DNA of 64,000 nucleotides. Source: Phyto melanocephala (Eukaryota > Arthropoda > Insecta > Diptera > Rhinophoridae). A program made the translations under genes and the position numbers. The notes beneath the pieces were generated by a model. The model was not told the origin of the DNA, made no database searches, and saw only the letters and a list, made by a program, of their open reading frames with translations. Each line of letters opens with the position of its first letter. Positions within the stretch are counted from its first letter, which is position 1. Below are positions 1 through 11,483 of the stretch, in pieces. Location: contig OW799233.1 of assembly GCA_941918925.1 (NCBI GenBank), positions 87,240,055 through 87,304,054 on the forward strand, in the 5' to 3' direction.

Positions 1-1286
1 TCGGACAACATCTATTTTCTACACGCAAGGAAAAAATATGGTTGTGGTAACCATAATCGAAGAGCAACATACTATGATTGAATTGTATGATTATCGTTAA
101 AACATATGTATAAAAGTTGTCAGTTATCATTATTATGTTTAATTAAAGTATCATTCAATAATCATATATATGACTACAATTGAAATAGACAATCATTGCT
201 TTTTTACGGCAAATTATTGTGTTTTACTGTAACATACACATAGTGATTGTACCTATACTTACCAATTTAATTGCAATTTTAATACCAATATTTTTTACAT
301 TTTCTAGTTTATTTGTAAATTTCTTTAATTTTTCAAAATTTTTGTTCATTTTTTTGACATCTAAAACTTTTAAAATAATAAAAATTTATTCAGCAAGAAG
401 AAGAACAGCGGAAATCAAATTATTGTTAATAAAAAATCATACTGTTGGCTCACCTATTATTTAATAATTATTTGTAATTTTTAATGCTTTTGAATATAAT
501 GTAATTTTTGTCAAATTAATTTTTTTAAATCATACTATTTTAAGTGATAACCATTTTGAAATTTTTACGAAAACTAAACATGAAATGATACAATTCAAAC
601 AAATGCTTTATTATCGTGACATAATATATGATGAAATGACACAAAAATAACTATTAATTGTTTTCGACAACCAAATTTTGTTATAGACCGTCGTGATCAT
701 GTCGTAACCATGGTTTTTCTTTGCGTGTATATCCATCAACACCACGCCTCTTTTTGCACCCCTCAGGTAGGCCAGACAGCTGGACCAAACTTCATAAAAT
801 TTTCACATAATCTAACTAAGACTCTTTTGTGATAAATAGGATACTTTTTTTATTACGCCTACTTCAACGCCGACTTTTTTTAGTTGTGCACTTGCATCGA
901 TATAGTTTTTAGTATTTTTCAAACTGTACACAATTTATAGTCCAGCAATGCGGAAATAAACGTTTGAGAATCGGTCAACATCTATTTTCCATACTTTTAA
1001 ATATTTAGCGTGACTCACCCTAAGGGACAATTTATGCCTCACCTAAATAACGTAACGACTTTTATGATATTTCAGTTAGCTATCAAGAATTGTAATTTAA
1101 AATAAATTCATTACTTTTATGAGGAATAATATATTAACCTAAACAAAGCATACTTTCATTGTCTGCAACGCTTTCGATTATAAGTACATCCCCACACACT
1201 TAGTAAGTAAGTTTTATTTGTTAAACAAAAAAAATATTACCTAGAAATAATTTATATGGCAAAGCAACGTTTGCCGGGTCAGTTAG
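1..1286 (+). mobile_element. Helitron (DINE-1-like), 3' portion, split by a MITE
   Basis: The first 21 bases and 728-1286 belong to one element. The 3' end shows a 6-bp-stem hairpin (GGCAAA...TTTGCC) followed by GGGTCAGTTAG and then T, which is the Helitron 3' architecture (hairpin about 10 bases before CTRR, inserted between A and T), with the first C of CTAG changed to T. The segment around 750-830 (CTCAGGTAGGC..., ATTTTCACATAAT) also occurs in reverse complement at 51030-51130. The 5' end lies before the window. No Rep/helicase coding is visible, so it is non-autonomous. Family assignment is inferred from the end structure. Confidence 0.65.
22..727. mobile_element. 706-bp TIR element (MITE copy A), TA target duplication
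   Basis: The ends are inverted repeats: CACGCAAGGAAAAA on the left, and the complement of CACGCAAAGAAAAA on the right, each flanked by TA. The interior is AT-rich with only chance reading frames. A second, similar full-length copy lies at 31626-32314 in the opposite orientation, and a truncated one near 55760-56223. A TA duplication with short inverted ends suggests mobilisation by a Tc1/mariner-type transposase, but no transposase is encoded here. It sits inside the Helitron that occupies both flanks. Confidence 0.75.
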
Positions 1287-2254
1287 TATTTATATATAAT
1301 TCGTGTATTCTGTTTCTATTAAAACTTCTGAGTCAAAATCTTGATTCCAAGACAGCACTATCGGTATGCGAATAAGCTATCAAAAATTTTATATTTTTGC
1401 AGTCAGATTCTATACAAAAACATCAAGATACCTATTTAAGGCACTTTTTTAGACATTAAAAGACAACCAAGCAATTACACATTAATGTCTTAAGAGTGCC
1501 ACTCGAAAATAACTAACAAATATGTAGATAAATTTTTCTGTTACTATTATTTTGACTCAAGTTTTATACATACACAGATTAAATATAAAAATAGTATTAC
1601 TAATGCAATTATACGTTCGACTAAACCACACAATTATATTTATTATGGATCAAAAAATATTCAAACTTTGGAATGTAAATACATTTATCTCAAATAAAGA
1701 AATTAAAAACTTCGAATTTATTTATTTTTTCTCTTGAACTCTCAATTGACTCAAAGGCTTTATTAAAGTTAATTTTATAAAATTGTACATACTAATAAAA
1801 ACATTATCTGCCATTTTGATATGCTGGATTCTTTTTTTTTTTTAATAAAAATGACTTCCTTGCCGTGATTTTAAATCGACGTCAACAGTCACCATCAGTA
1901 AAAATAACAAAAACTCTGTTTCACCCCATTTATTTTAAGGGTGACAAAACGTAAAAGATAGCAAAAACAACAACAACAGCAGCAACAACTGATTTAAATT
2001 TTTTTTGTTTGATTTAGAATCATTATAAACAATAGAAGAAATAGTAATGGGTGCTACAAAATATTAATCTCTTTTAAATAGTCGATTCAAACAAAAACCG
2101 TTTATGCCTTATGGCACCATTAAAACTAAATAATACAAAAATGTTTGCTTTAATTTTTATTGAAATCAATTTTGGATTTTTATGTACAAATAATTTGGTA
2201 AACAAAAATAAACAAAATTAAATATAAAAAGTCAACAAAAATTTAAATTCGGCC
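1287..2254. other. AT-rich spacer, no gene seen
   Basis: No coding signal or clear repeat ends were found. There is a short CAA/CAG-rich run near 1967-1989 and otherwise low-complexity AT sequence. Confidence 0.6.
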
Positions 2255-2424
2255 GATTTTAGTGCTTTTAACGGACGGACGGACTTAGTTAGATCATCAT
2301 AAAATTAAACAAAGACTCAGAAAATATGCACTTTATGGAGTCTAAAATAGATATTTCGATATGTTACTAGCGAAATTACAAAATGAATATACCCCCAGTA
2401 TTTTTTTGGTGGCGGGTATAAAAA
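2255..2424 (+). repeat. 3' fragment of interspersed repeat class 1
   Basis: This carries the class 1 3' terminal block: ACGGACGGACGGAC, TAAAATTAAAC, 'CTTTATGGAGTCTAAAAT', then ATACCCCC...TTTTTTTGGTGGCGGGTATAAAA. The same block ends the longer copies at 18230 and 23552, so this is a 5'-truncated copy. Confidence 0.75.
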
Positions 2425-4890
2425 ATTTAAATTTTTCGTGCTTAAGTAGATTATTTGTGATATTTTATTTAAAAATCAGCCAATTATGAATTTACAAAAT
2501 AAACATTGGCCTTAAAAAAATTTAGGTCTTCTTAGTTTTTCGGCTACTATTAATTTTTTCGTCACTTTTAGGGCATTTCATTTACAGTCACCAGCGCAAC
2601 TGTATTAAAGTCCACTTTAAATTAGCCATTTTAAAATTATGTTGCTCAATGAAATAGACAATATGAAAATCATATCTTTTATGTAACACTTAGCTATAAC
2701 AAATTTAATTTGAAATAAATACTTTTATTTATTCTAAAAATAAATTATTGTATTTGTTGTTACTTCATTGTTGCTATGCACCATGGTATAATAAAATCCT
2801 ACTAATATAATGAATGTGATTGTTTCTAACAATTTGTTAGTGTATTTGGATGTTTGTCACACAATCACGTAAATACGGCTGAACGAAAGTAAATAAAATT
2901 TGGCACACAGATAGAAAACAACCTAGTATTGATGGCAACCAATAGCATGTTTGATAAATTTTTAAGTTTTAGCCAAGGCATATTTTTTCATTAGGTAATC
3001 GCAGTTCGGTGAGAAGAGAGAAAATTATTTTTTATCAATCGACTTTGACAGCTGAAGTTTGAAATCAGTGCAGAAAATTGCCTTGGTTTTAGCTTATAAA
3101 GAGAAGTTTTTCAAGCACCTAAAAATATAATAATCAAATTTTATAAACAAGAAGATATGACTTGTTAATAATTCTAGGGGAACACACATACTATAAACGC
3201 TAAGCGTTTTTGCCGAAAACATAAGCAAAACGTATTTCACATAAATACTGTGGGATCATTGTTGCAAAACCGTAATAATTGAAACCAATTAGTTTTAAAA
3301 AACCTTTTAATTATATTTACAATAACAGCACAATCAGTACGCAAAATGAAAAAAAAAATAAAAAGAATATGATAAATGAATACAGTATTATCCTGGAATA
3401 AGTAAACAAATTTACAGTAAATGATCAGCTAAAGAAACATGGAAGAAAATATGTCTGTGTTTGTGTATTTACGAATGCTAGTACATCTTAATAAACGGGC
3501 AGAATTAAGAGCTGACTGAATAGGGAACATTTTCTTTTTATACTAGCAACATACAATAAGCAGCCAATGGCCAATAATCCTTGTTGGTAACACAAACATT
3601 ACAATTCCTTTATGTTTAGCAAAAATCATTTGGCAAATGAACTAAGGATTAACAATGATTTGCAGTATTCCAACAACAATTCTTTAGACTTCTTTAAGAA
3701 ACAAGAAGAATAATAACAAGAATTTTGATTTTATCTGACAGTTGTTGATGTTTTTGTTACCCTGTAAAACCGCCTGTCAAAACTAAACATTTTTTTCTGA
3801 TTTTGTTCGTGTTATTGTTTCATGAATATGACTTGAAATTAAAAAGTGAAAAATCTCATAAAAAGAAAAGAAATATTTACGCATGCGTAACTCTCTTTTT
3901 TGTTGCTGCTGTTCCAAGAGCAGGAAATATTAATAGATATTTTGCGTAATGTTCGTCAAAACAGTAGAAACTGTTTTTATAATTTGCAAAGAGAAACCTA
4001 CTAGTGCTTGTTGCACGACCATTGTTTCGTCATACATAAGTATAAAACCACATTGCGAAATATAAAGAAAAAGAGATAGAATTATATTTGTTGTAATACT
4101 TTGCATTTTGTATTTCCTTTTTTTTTTTAATAGAATTTTGTTTGATTTTCCACAACAGTTAATTGTATATTAATTTAAAATTAAACAACATAAACAAACC
4201 ATTTTTATAATCCAATTTTAGGTGAATTTATGTGACGTATTTCTTCTTTATTATTTTTTACTTCCATGAGAAATTGACGTAATAAGCAGGATATTCTTAA
4301 CTTGTCCTTAGATTAATGAAACAAATTGTGTCAATCAAGATGATGGAAGGGAGCAGTAGTAAGATTGTTGATTGGTCTTTTATTAAGTCTTTATTTTGCT
4401 CTAGTAATACCAATAAAAATAAAAAGAAATTCTTTCACTATTGCCAAAACGCACAATTTTACTTTTGTTGAAATAAACACACCACTTTTTATTTTTTATT
4501 TTTTGAATTTTTTTGTTTGTTTATATGGTTATATATATATATATGGTTTTATATGGTTAATGTATTTATTTATTAATTTTATAATTAAAATACTTTTGGA
4601 CATATGATGTACGCACTAAAATAGATGTAATTCAAAGTAAGTGCATTATGTTTGATGATTGATGACATGAACTCTTTCAAGAACTGAAAATAAAAAAACT
4701 ACTGAATTAAACAATAAATGTAATCTATTATAATATTGTATTTACATGGGATGATAAAAAAGAAAAATATGCAAATTTTATACTTTACGGTAAAAAGAAG
4801 CTCCTTGAGTAGTAGGAGCTATAATTATCACATCATGAACTGTATTAAACAAACACCTTTCCAACAAATGTGGGGACTCTAATGATAAAA
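2425..4890. other. AT-rich spacer, no gene seen
   Basis: About 2.4 kb without a convincing exon. The longest frame (4365-4607, 80 codons) is rich in Phe, Ile and Leu as expected of translated AT-rich DNA and overlaps a TA microsatellite near 4528-4545. No ends of recognised elements were found. Confidence 0.55.
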
Positions 4891-5480
4891 ATCTTATATA
4901 CCCTTTACACAGTTTGTACCATAGTACACATACATATAAACATAAGTATGTATTAGCTACCGCTAGTTTTTGTTGTTGTTTTAACTTAATGATAATCTGA
5001 ACTTTTAACTGACTTTTTTTTTTTGCCAATATTGTTGTCAATAATTAACCCATTGAACCAAGATTTTCTGAAATTGTTGCCAAAGCTAAATATTTTTTTA
5101 ATACGTAACAAACGTTTCAAGAAGTTCCATAGCAACTGCAAAATCTGACATTGTTTCAATAAAAAAATAACAGAGGCGATTGTGTTATTTCACTAATTTC
5201 TCAGCTCGTAACGTGCAAAAATAACTGATTTTTAATAGCAAAGTTCTTGAAAACATATCAGATATATTGATATTATATAAGAGTTTGAAGTGTATGTGGG
5301 ATCTCTAATAAGTTGATTTTAACATGCACATGGACAGACGAACCTTAACAATCAATTTCTCTATATAAAAGGATTTAGAATATACAAATGTGTTATTATA
5401 TAGGGAAGGAAATTAATATTGCAGAAATTACAAATGGAATGACAAACCTATACATATATACCCTTTTACACTCTCGTATA
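4891..5480 (+). repeat. Interspersed repeat class 2, diverged copy
   Basis: It opens with ATCTTATATACCCTTTACAC, the segment that follows the 5' hairpin in the copy at 37449, and closes with the class 2 3' block (GAAATTACAAATGGAATGACAAACC, split here as GAAATTACAAATGG and AATGACAAACC) before ATACCCTTTTACA. The 5' hairpin itself is not recognisable, so this copy is degraded. Confidence 0.55.
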
Positions 5481-5580
5481 AAAAGTAAAACAAAAACAAT
5501 TTAACTTTAAAAATGTTTTTCTAAATAGATGAGTATTGTATATAGTATATGTATGTATGTATGTATACTATATCTATCTA

Positions 5581-8500
5581 TCTATATATATAAAAGAGTA
5601 ACGTAACTGACTGACTGACTGAATGACTGACTGACTGACTGATTCATCATCGCACAGCCCAAACGCAAAGAGCTAGAGACATGAAATTTGGACAATCGTT
5701 TCCTCTTCCAATGTATAGCTCCACTAAGAAGGGATTTTTGGAAATTCGTACTTTAAGGGGGTAAAAAATGGTAAAAACGGGTAAAATCGGTAATCTTATA
5801 TCTGCTAAACTAAAAATGATACAAATTAAATTGAAAAAGTATTGTAATTTGCACAAAAAATAAGCTGACAGGTGTCTGGCCTTTTTTAGAATTTTCAACC
5901 CCTAAGGGGAAAAAACAGGTAAAAACTATAATTTGGTACTTTTTTGGTACCCTATGTAACTACCAAACGCATAAAGCTATGAAAAAAATTTAAACTGTAT
6001 TAAGTAGTCCGCAAAAAAATATTAATAGGAATTCGGCACTTTTTTCAAATTCATATGTATAAGGGGTAAAAATTGTCCCTTTTTTTGGTACTTTTTTTAA
6101 AATAAACTTTTCTTATATTATTCAATGGGACAAAATTTGACAATTATTATTTCCTAATAGAATATGGACAACTATTTAGGTGAAATTTTTGGAAACTTTT
6201 TTGGGGACAAAAAGGGTACTAAAAAGGGGAAAATTCCGGAAAATGTATGTAATTCCTAATTAGACGGCCAATTTTCACAAAATTTTTAATTGGGATTTCA
6301 CTAGACATAAAAAATTATGTAATTTAGTAAAAATTTAAACACATTCATAACAGGGTAGAAAAGGGAAAAATCGGGAAGAGTTTGGTACTTTTTAGAACAT
6401 AATTACTTTTATGCAAAAAAGAGTAGATTTACTGAGTTTTAATCATGTCTATTAAAATATTTTGTTACATAGATATTTGAACATTTTAAACTTGGAATTT
6501 GGAACTTGGACTAAAAATGTACTTTTTCGCTTTTCTATGGTACTTTTTGTATTTTCTACGTTTATAAAGGTAGAATTGTAAAATAAAGGACTATTGATTC
6601 CAGGTTAGACTAAAAATGTTATGGGTGACCAAAAAGGTACTTTTTTGAATTTTTATGGTACTTTTTATATATTCTACGTTTGCGAAGCTAAAATTTTAAA
6701 ATTAGTGGCTATTGATAAAAGGTGAGACCGAAAATCTTATGGTCGACCAAAAGGGTACTTTTTTGAATTTGAATGGTACTTTTTGTATTTTCTACGTTTA
6801 TGAAGGTAGGATTGTACAATCAAGGACTATTGATTTCAGATGAGGCCAAAAATGTTATGGGCGACTTTTTTGAATTTTTATGGTACTTTTTGTGTTTTCA
6901 ACGTTTGCGAAGCTAGAATTTTAAAATTAGTGGCTATTGATACAAAGTGAGACTAAAAATGTTATGGTCGACCAAAAAGGTACTTTCTTGAATTTTTATG
7001 GTACTTTTGGTGTTTTATACGTTTATGAAGGTAGGACTATTGATTCCAGGTGAGACTAAAAATGTTATGGGCGACCAAAAAGGTACTTTTTTGAATTTGT
7101 ATGGTACTTTTTGTATTTTCAACGTTTGTGAAGGTAGAATTTTGAAATCAGTGACAATTAATACAAGGTGAGACTAAAAATGATATGGTCGACCAAGAAG
7201 GTACTTTTTTGAATTTGTATGGTACTTTTTGTATTTTCAACGCTTGCGAAGGTAGAATCTTGAAATTAGTGACAATTGATACAAGGTGAGGCTAAAAATG
7301 TTATGGGTGACCAAAGAGGTACTTTTTTGAATTTTTATGGTACTTATTGTATTTTTAACGTTTGCGAAGCAAGAATTTCGAAATTAGTGACAATTGATAC
7401 AAGGTGAGGCTAAAAATGTTATGGGTGACCAAAGAGGTACTTTTTTGAATTTTTATGGTACTTTTTGTATTTTCTACGTTTATAGAGGTAGAATTGTAAA
7501 ATAAAGGACTATTGATACAAGGTAAGACTAAAAATTTTATGGGCGACCAAAAAGGTACTTTTTTGAATTTTTATGGTACTTTTTCTATTTTCAACGTTTG
7601 CGAAGCTAGAATTTTAAAATTAGTGGCTATTGATACAAGGTGAGACCGAAAATATTATGGTCGACCAAAAAGGTACTTTTTTGAATTTTTATGGTACTTT
7701 TTGCATTTTCTACGTTTATAAAGATAGGATTATACAATCAAGGACTATTGATTCCAGGTGAGACAAAAAATGTTATGGGCGACCAAAAAGGTACTTTTTT
7801 GAATTTGTATGGTACTTTTTGTATTTTCAACGTTTGCGAAGGTAGAATCTTGAAATTAGTGACAATTGATACAAGGTGAGGCTAAAAATGTTATGGGTGA
7901 CCAAAGAGGTACTTTTTTGAATTTTTATGGTACTTATTGTATTTTTAACGTTTGCGAAGCAAGAATTTCGAAATTAGTGACTATTGATACAAGGTAAGGC
8001 TAAATATGTTATGGGCGATCAAAAGGGTAGTTTTATGCATTATAATGGGAATTTTTGAATTTCCTACGTTTAAAAAGTTAAAATTGTGAAATAAAGAATT
8101 ATTTATTCAAGTTTAGAATTAAAATGATATTAAAGACACAAAAAAAAGCCTTTTCGCATTTTTATTGTACTCTTTGTATTTTTACGTTTGTAAGCATAGA
8201 TTGTTAAAATTAATGTTTTTTGATGCGAGGTCTAAGTCCTAATATTATGGACGACCAAAATTACTTTTTCTCTTTTTTGTATACATAGAATTCTAAATAA
8301 AGGTAATAATAAACCAAGTGGAAGTTTTATTGAAGGAAAAAATGTTTCTTTTATTATTTTAGGGTAATTTTTGCAAAATATGAATCTTAATTTTTGAAAC
8401 TCAGTAGCATTGATCTTGCTTTTAGTTAGGAAATATATGCCCGATATATCCTTACTCTACTTTTTATATTTCTAAGTAAATTGAATCAGAGATACAAATT

Positions 8501-8600
8501 TTCATAAATTGAACCAAAAATATTTAATAATTATAAATAGAACTTGAGCATTCAATAAATAATAAGAACTGCGCTAATGAAGTAGCGGGTTAAATGCTAG
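5581..8600 (+). mobile_element. Helitron-like element carrying a tandem array
   Basis: The 5' end is TCTATATATATAAAAG preceded by A. The 3' end is CTAG followed by T. A hairpin (CGCTA, loop ATGAAG, TAGCG) lies just upstream of the 3' end, as Helitrons require. The same 5' terminus occurs on the element at 62233. A GACT microsatellite (about 5608-5641) follows the 5' end, which is also typical of DINE-1-like elements. No Rep/helicase is encoded, so it is a non-autonomous passenger. Its size of about 3 kb is due mainly to the internal array described separately. The preceding TCTA repeats make the exact 5' base uncertain by a few units. Confidence 0.75.
6517..8100 (+). repeat. Minisatellite, about 118-bp unit, about 13 copies
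   Basis: Units begin at a GGTACTTTTTTGAATTTTTA-like block found at 6636, 6754, 6866 (shortened), 6979, 7081, 7199, 7318, 7436, 7554, 7672, 7790, 7908 and 8026; the usual spacing is 117-119 bp. Two subtypes differ in the second half of the unit (GTTTATAAAGGTAGAATTG versus GTTTGCGAAGCTAGAATTT) and partly alternate, giving a higher-order period of about 236 bp. Reading frames in this array are chance frames with no recognisable protein. Confidence 0.9.
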
Positions 8601-9360
8601 TATAGAATATTCTAAGCAAACATGAAATAATACACGTAGCGTTGCTATTTTAAATCATCTTTATTCCATTTATTACGTGATAATATATGCTAAACTTCTA
8701 CTCGGTTAAAGATCAGACCAACATTTTTTTGCAAAACAAGAGGCAACAAGGGACGTTGTTCTATATATAAAGGGGATTTCGTAAAGCGCTTCTCACCTTT
8801 AAATTTAAATTAAAATTAAAAACAGCCTTTTCGAGATATCATCAACAATTTCTAATCATTTACCGTCCCTTTTCACATGATTGATTATAATTATCTTAAT
8901 ATAACAAGAACTTTACTACGCCGCGACTATTGTTAAAAAACCGTTTAAAAATTTATAAAATAACAATTTGTAAAATAGTGTACATTTAATGGTAAGTTTT
9001 ATCTTTGATGCCTCTACATTTTCAAAATTAAAAATATTGCAACAACCTAATTTTTGATTTATTTTTTCCATTTTCTTCTTACCTTCTTACTCTAATTAAA
9101 ATTTTAACCGGGATATTGTATTCGATTAAATTAAACAGCAAAATTTTAATTAAAATTCTAACCGTATTTTGGGAAACTCAATTCTGTCTTACTGGCCAGA
9201 CCATATTTGACTTTCATATGCAATATCTTTTTTTGTAGAAAAATTTTTAAGAAATGAAGGATATTAATTCTACAAGTAAGTTGTTCTGAATCGAAGAAAA
9301 CAAATTTGGAATCATTTTAATAATATTTAGGCCACAAAAAACCTCCCAAAAGAAAAAGTT
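8601..9360. other. AT-rich spacer, no gene seen
   Basis: No gene is supported. A half copy of the palindrome found at the piggyBac-like ends (TGGCCAGACCAT) occurs near 9192, so the left end of that element may extend or be duplicated into this stretch. Confidence 0.5.
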
Positions 9361-9710
9361 CGCTAAATGCACTTCATGGTCTGACTGGACCACAGGTTAC
9401 GTTTTTTGAATAATTGCTTTTTAACTGACAAAGTTTACTTTGCTTATTTTTTAAAAGTGTTTTTGGTTCGAGAGATGTGTTTTTGGAGTTGCATCATATT
9501 TGTTTGCAAACATTGAAATGAAAATCTTTGCGAATATGGCAAAGAATATGCTCGAAAAGTTTGTGCTTACTATTTCTCTCCTCAAAGTAAAAGAAAAAGT
9601 GTATAAGCAGCGAATGACTATTGCGTTTGCTTTCTGTACGCATAGAAGTATGCACTTAATTTTGCAATAATACTATCAAAATCATACTATCATAAAAAAT
9701 TGTTAATAAA

Positions 9711-10917
9711 TTGATGCTTGATACATTTTTCAGCAAAGCAGGAAAAATTTTTGTTGCTATGAAAAGTGGACTATTTCGAATGTTTCTAGCAAACCCGCTA
9801 CAAATTGTTGAGGAAATTTTTACACCAGACATGGTTAATATAATTATACGGGAAACAAATCCCAAAGCACAGGATATGTACTTAGCCTATCAAGACAATC
9901 CAAAATATAAAAACTTGGATATTTGAAGCTCACAAATTAAAATGAAGTGTATGCTTTCTTTGGATTGTTGCTTTTTGTTGGCGTTTTTAAATGTGCAAGA
10001 CAACCTGTCAAGGAACCATGGGCGCCTTATCACCATGATATATAAAGGGTGGTTAAATTTTAAGGGCCATTGTTGAATGTGAACCACATCTAAACAGCAA
10101 GTTAAGTTTTGACATCTTTCAATTTCAGACTAACTTAATTTGAACCATGGAAATATAGACGATCGAGCAACGCGTTAAAGTTATTCAGGCTTATTATAAA
10201 AATGGGCGTTCAAATCAAAATGCATTTCGTACACTTCGTGATTCTTTTGGTCAACATAATTCCTCAAATTCATCCACAATCGTGACAATTTAATTTATTT
10301 TGCGGCGGCCATTTGGCTGATATTTTATTCCATTAATAATTAAACCATACAAATATTATCATAATAAAAATAAATGACAATAATTTCCTAAATAATTTGT
10401 GTTTTAGTAAAAAACAACATCGGCCCTTAAATTTTAAGCACCCTTTACAAGGCCACAATGTCAAGAGAACGTTTAAAAATTTAGCTACGCCAAGTTGTCG
10501 AAACACCCGCCAAGTTCATCAAAAATTAAATAAGCCCATAGATGTTATATAGTTAATAGCTGGTTATATAGTTAATATCTGGTAAATAATTTGGAAACGT
10601 CATATATGTCGGCTGCAAGACGCAGTATATTCCATCAAAGACATCTAAATATGGCATAAAAGCTTCGTTGATATGTAATGCCAGATCAAATTATCCCTTA
10701 AGATGTAAAATTTATACAGGGCCAAAATTCCAACCTGCAATAATAGCATGTTCAAACGGTACCATTCTCATCAAGTTCAGCTAATTACCGTCTGTTGTGC
10801 TTTATTTGTAAAACCACAACCAAAATTCAGAGAAAAACTTGTTTTTCTGCAGTTACTGCAACAGAGCTATGTGCCTTTAACATGATAAAAACACAAAACC
10901 GTATGCAATGATTGTTT
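9711..10917 (+). pseudogene. piggyBac-like transposase pseudogene
   Basis: Remnant of a DDE_Tnp_1_7 (piggyBac) transposase, which would cut and paste at TTAA sites. Visible parts in order: an N-terminal block in the intact frame 9711-9926 (...NPLQIVEEIFTPDMVNII, then RETN), which matches the family pattern P-L-x-x-x-E-x-F-F...ETN; then in another frame FFGLLLFVGVFKCARQPV (about 9955-10010); after the inserted MITE, TMSRERLKI (about 10456); then KYGIKASLICNARSNYPL plus IYTG (about 10640-10720), the segment around a catalytic Asp, here Asn (C-N-A); and a Cys-containing tail (about 10790-10880). Several stops, frame changes and a large deletion make it non-functional. The family call rests on motif recognition, without a database search. 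Confidence 0.8.
10045..10445 (+). mobile_element. mariner-type MITE copy 1 (401 bp), in piggyBac
   Basis: Ends are inverted repeats AAGGGTGGTTAAATTTTAAG and its near-complement, flanked by TA on both sides. The interior keeps the N-terminal helix-turn-helix part of a transposase: ERVKVIQ-like residues (EQRVKVIQAYYKNGRSNQNA, about 10162-10224), then TLRDSFGQHN. This is the start of a mariner-related transposase of the type whose helix-turn-helix is catalogued as DUF4817. The catalytic part is deleted, so this is an internally deleted, non-autonomous copy. Related copies are at 16747-17323 and 21003-21608. Confidence 0.85.
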
Positions 10918-11068
10918 CAAAGATTAATTTAAATGTTTTACAATTATAATTATATTTCAAAAATGATTTATTTAAAATAAAAACAAAATAAGTACAAAGT
11001 TTCGTTTAGTTTACTTATTTGGCTGGGCTTTTCAATGTGGTCTGGCCAGACCATGAGGTGCATTTAGT

Positions 11069-11390
11069 GACACTAACGTTATAGAACATCGAAGGGATAA
11101 ACAAAAAGGGATCCAAATATAATATGATTGGGTAAAAAATATAACTGGTGTGTAGTTTTTGTTATTTGTCAAAAGAAAAAAAATTTTTCTATAAATTCCA
11201 TTATTCGGTATATAAATATTGCATTAAAGCAAACTGTTATTAATTATAAATTTCTCTAAACACAATAATAATTTTTACCACTCATGAAATATATGTATGG
11301 CGTTTTTTTGTAAAACTATGTTAATATTGTTCTGTTGTTTTATGTTTTTTCGCCACAAATCTATTCTCTTTCTATTCTAACTATTCTATT
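11069..11390. other. AT-rich spacer, no gene seen
   Basis: Nothing recognisable beyond AT-rich sequence. The TCTATTC-rich run before 11390 resembles the pyrimidine-rich segment of the SINE at 49668. Confidence 0.5.
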
Positions 11391-11483
11391 CATATGGAGC
11401 ACACAATATGCCAATTGGGCATAAGTGTATTTACCTGTCATGAGTTTGGGCTTTAAGTGTCCCTCCTTTTCAACCTAACCTAT
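11391..11483 (+). mobile_element. 3' tail of a non-LTR retrotransposon
   Basis: CATATGGAGCACACAATATG, GGGCATAAGTGTAT, GTTTGGGCTTTAA and CCTCCTTTTCAACCTAACCT match, in order, the segment just after the LINE reading frame at 35513-35600. It is therefore a strongly 5'-truncated insertion of the same LINE family, ending in the CCTAACC tail. Confidence 0.7.

Larger units (their letters stand above)
9361..11068 (+). mobile_element. piggyBac-like DNA transposon, dead copy
   Basis: Inverted ends are visible: left CGCTAAATGCACTTCATGG, then TCTGACTGGACCAC (near 9361-9393); right, read on the minus strand, CACTAAATGCACCTCATGG then TCTGGCCAGACCAC (near 11036-11070). Between them lies a broken piggyBac-type transposase. 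A TTAA duplication expected for this superfamily is not seen at either edge, so the precise boundaries are uncertain. A mariner MITE (10045-10445) has inserted into the coding region. Confidence 0.65.

Noticed and set aside
6517..8100. CRISPR-like array
   Set aside because: Units are about 118 bp, contiguous and diverged, with no unique spacers, in a eukaryotic Helitron.
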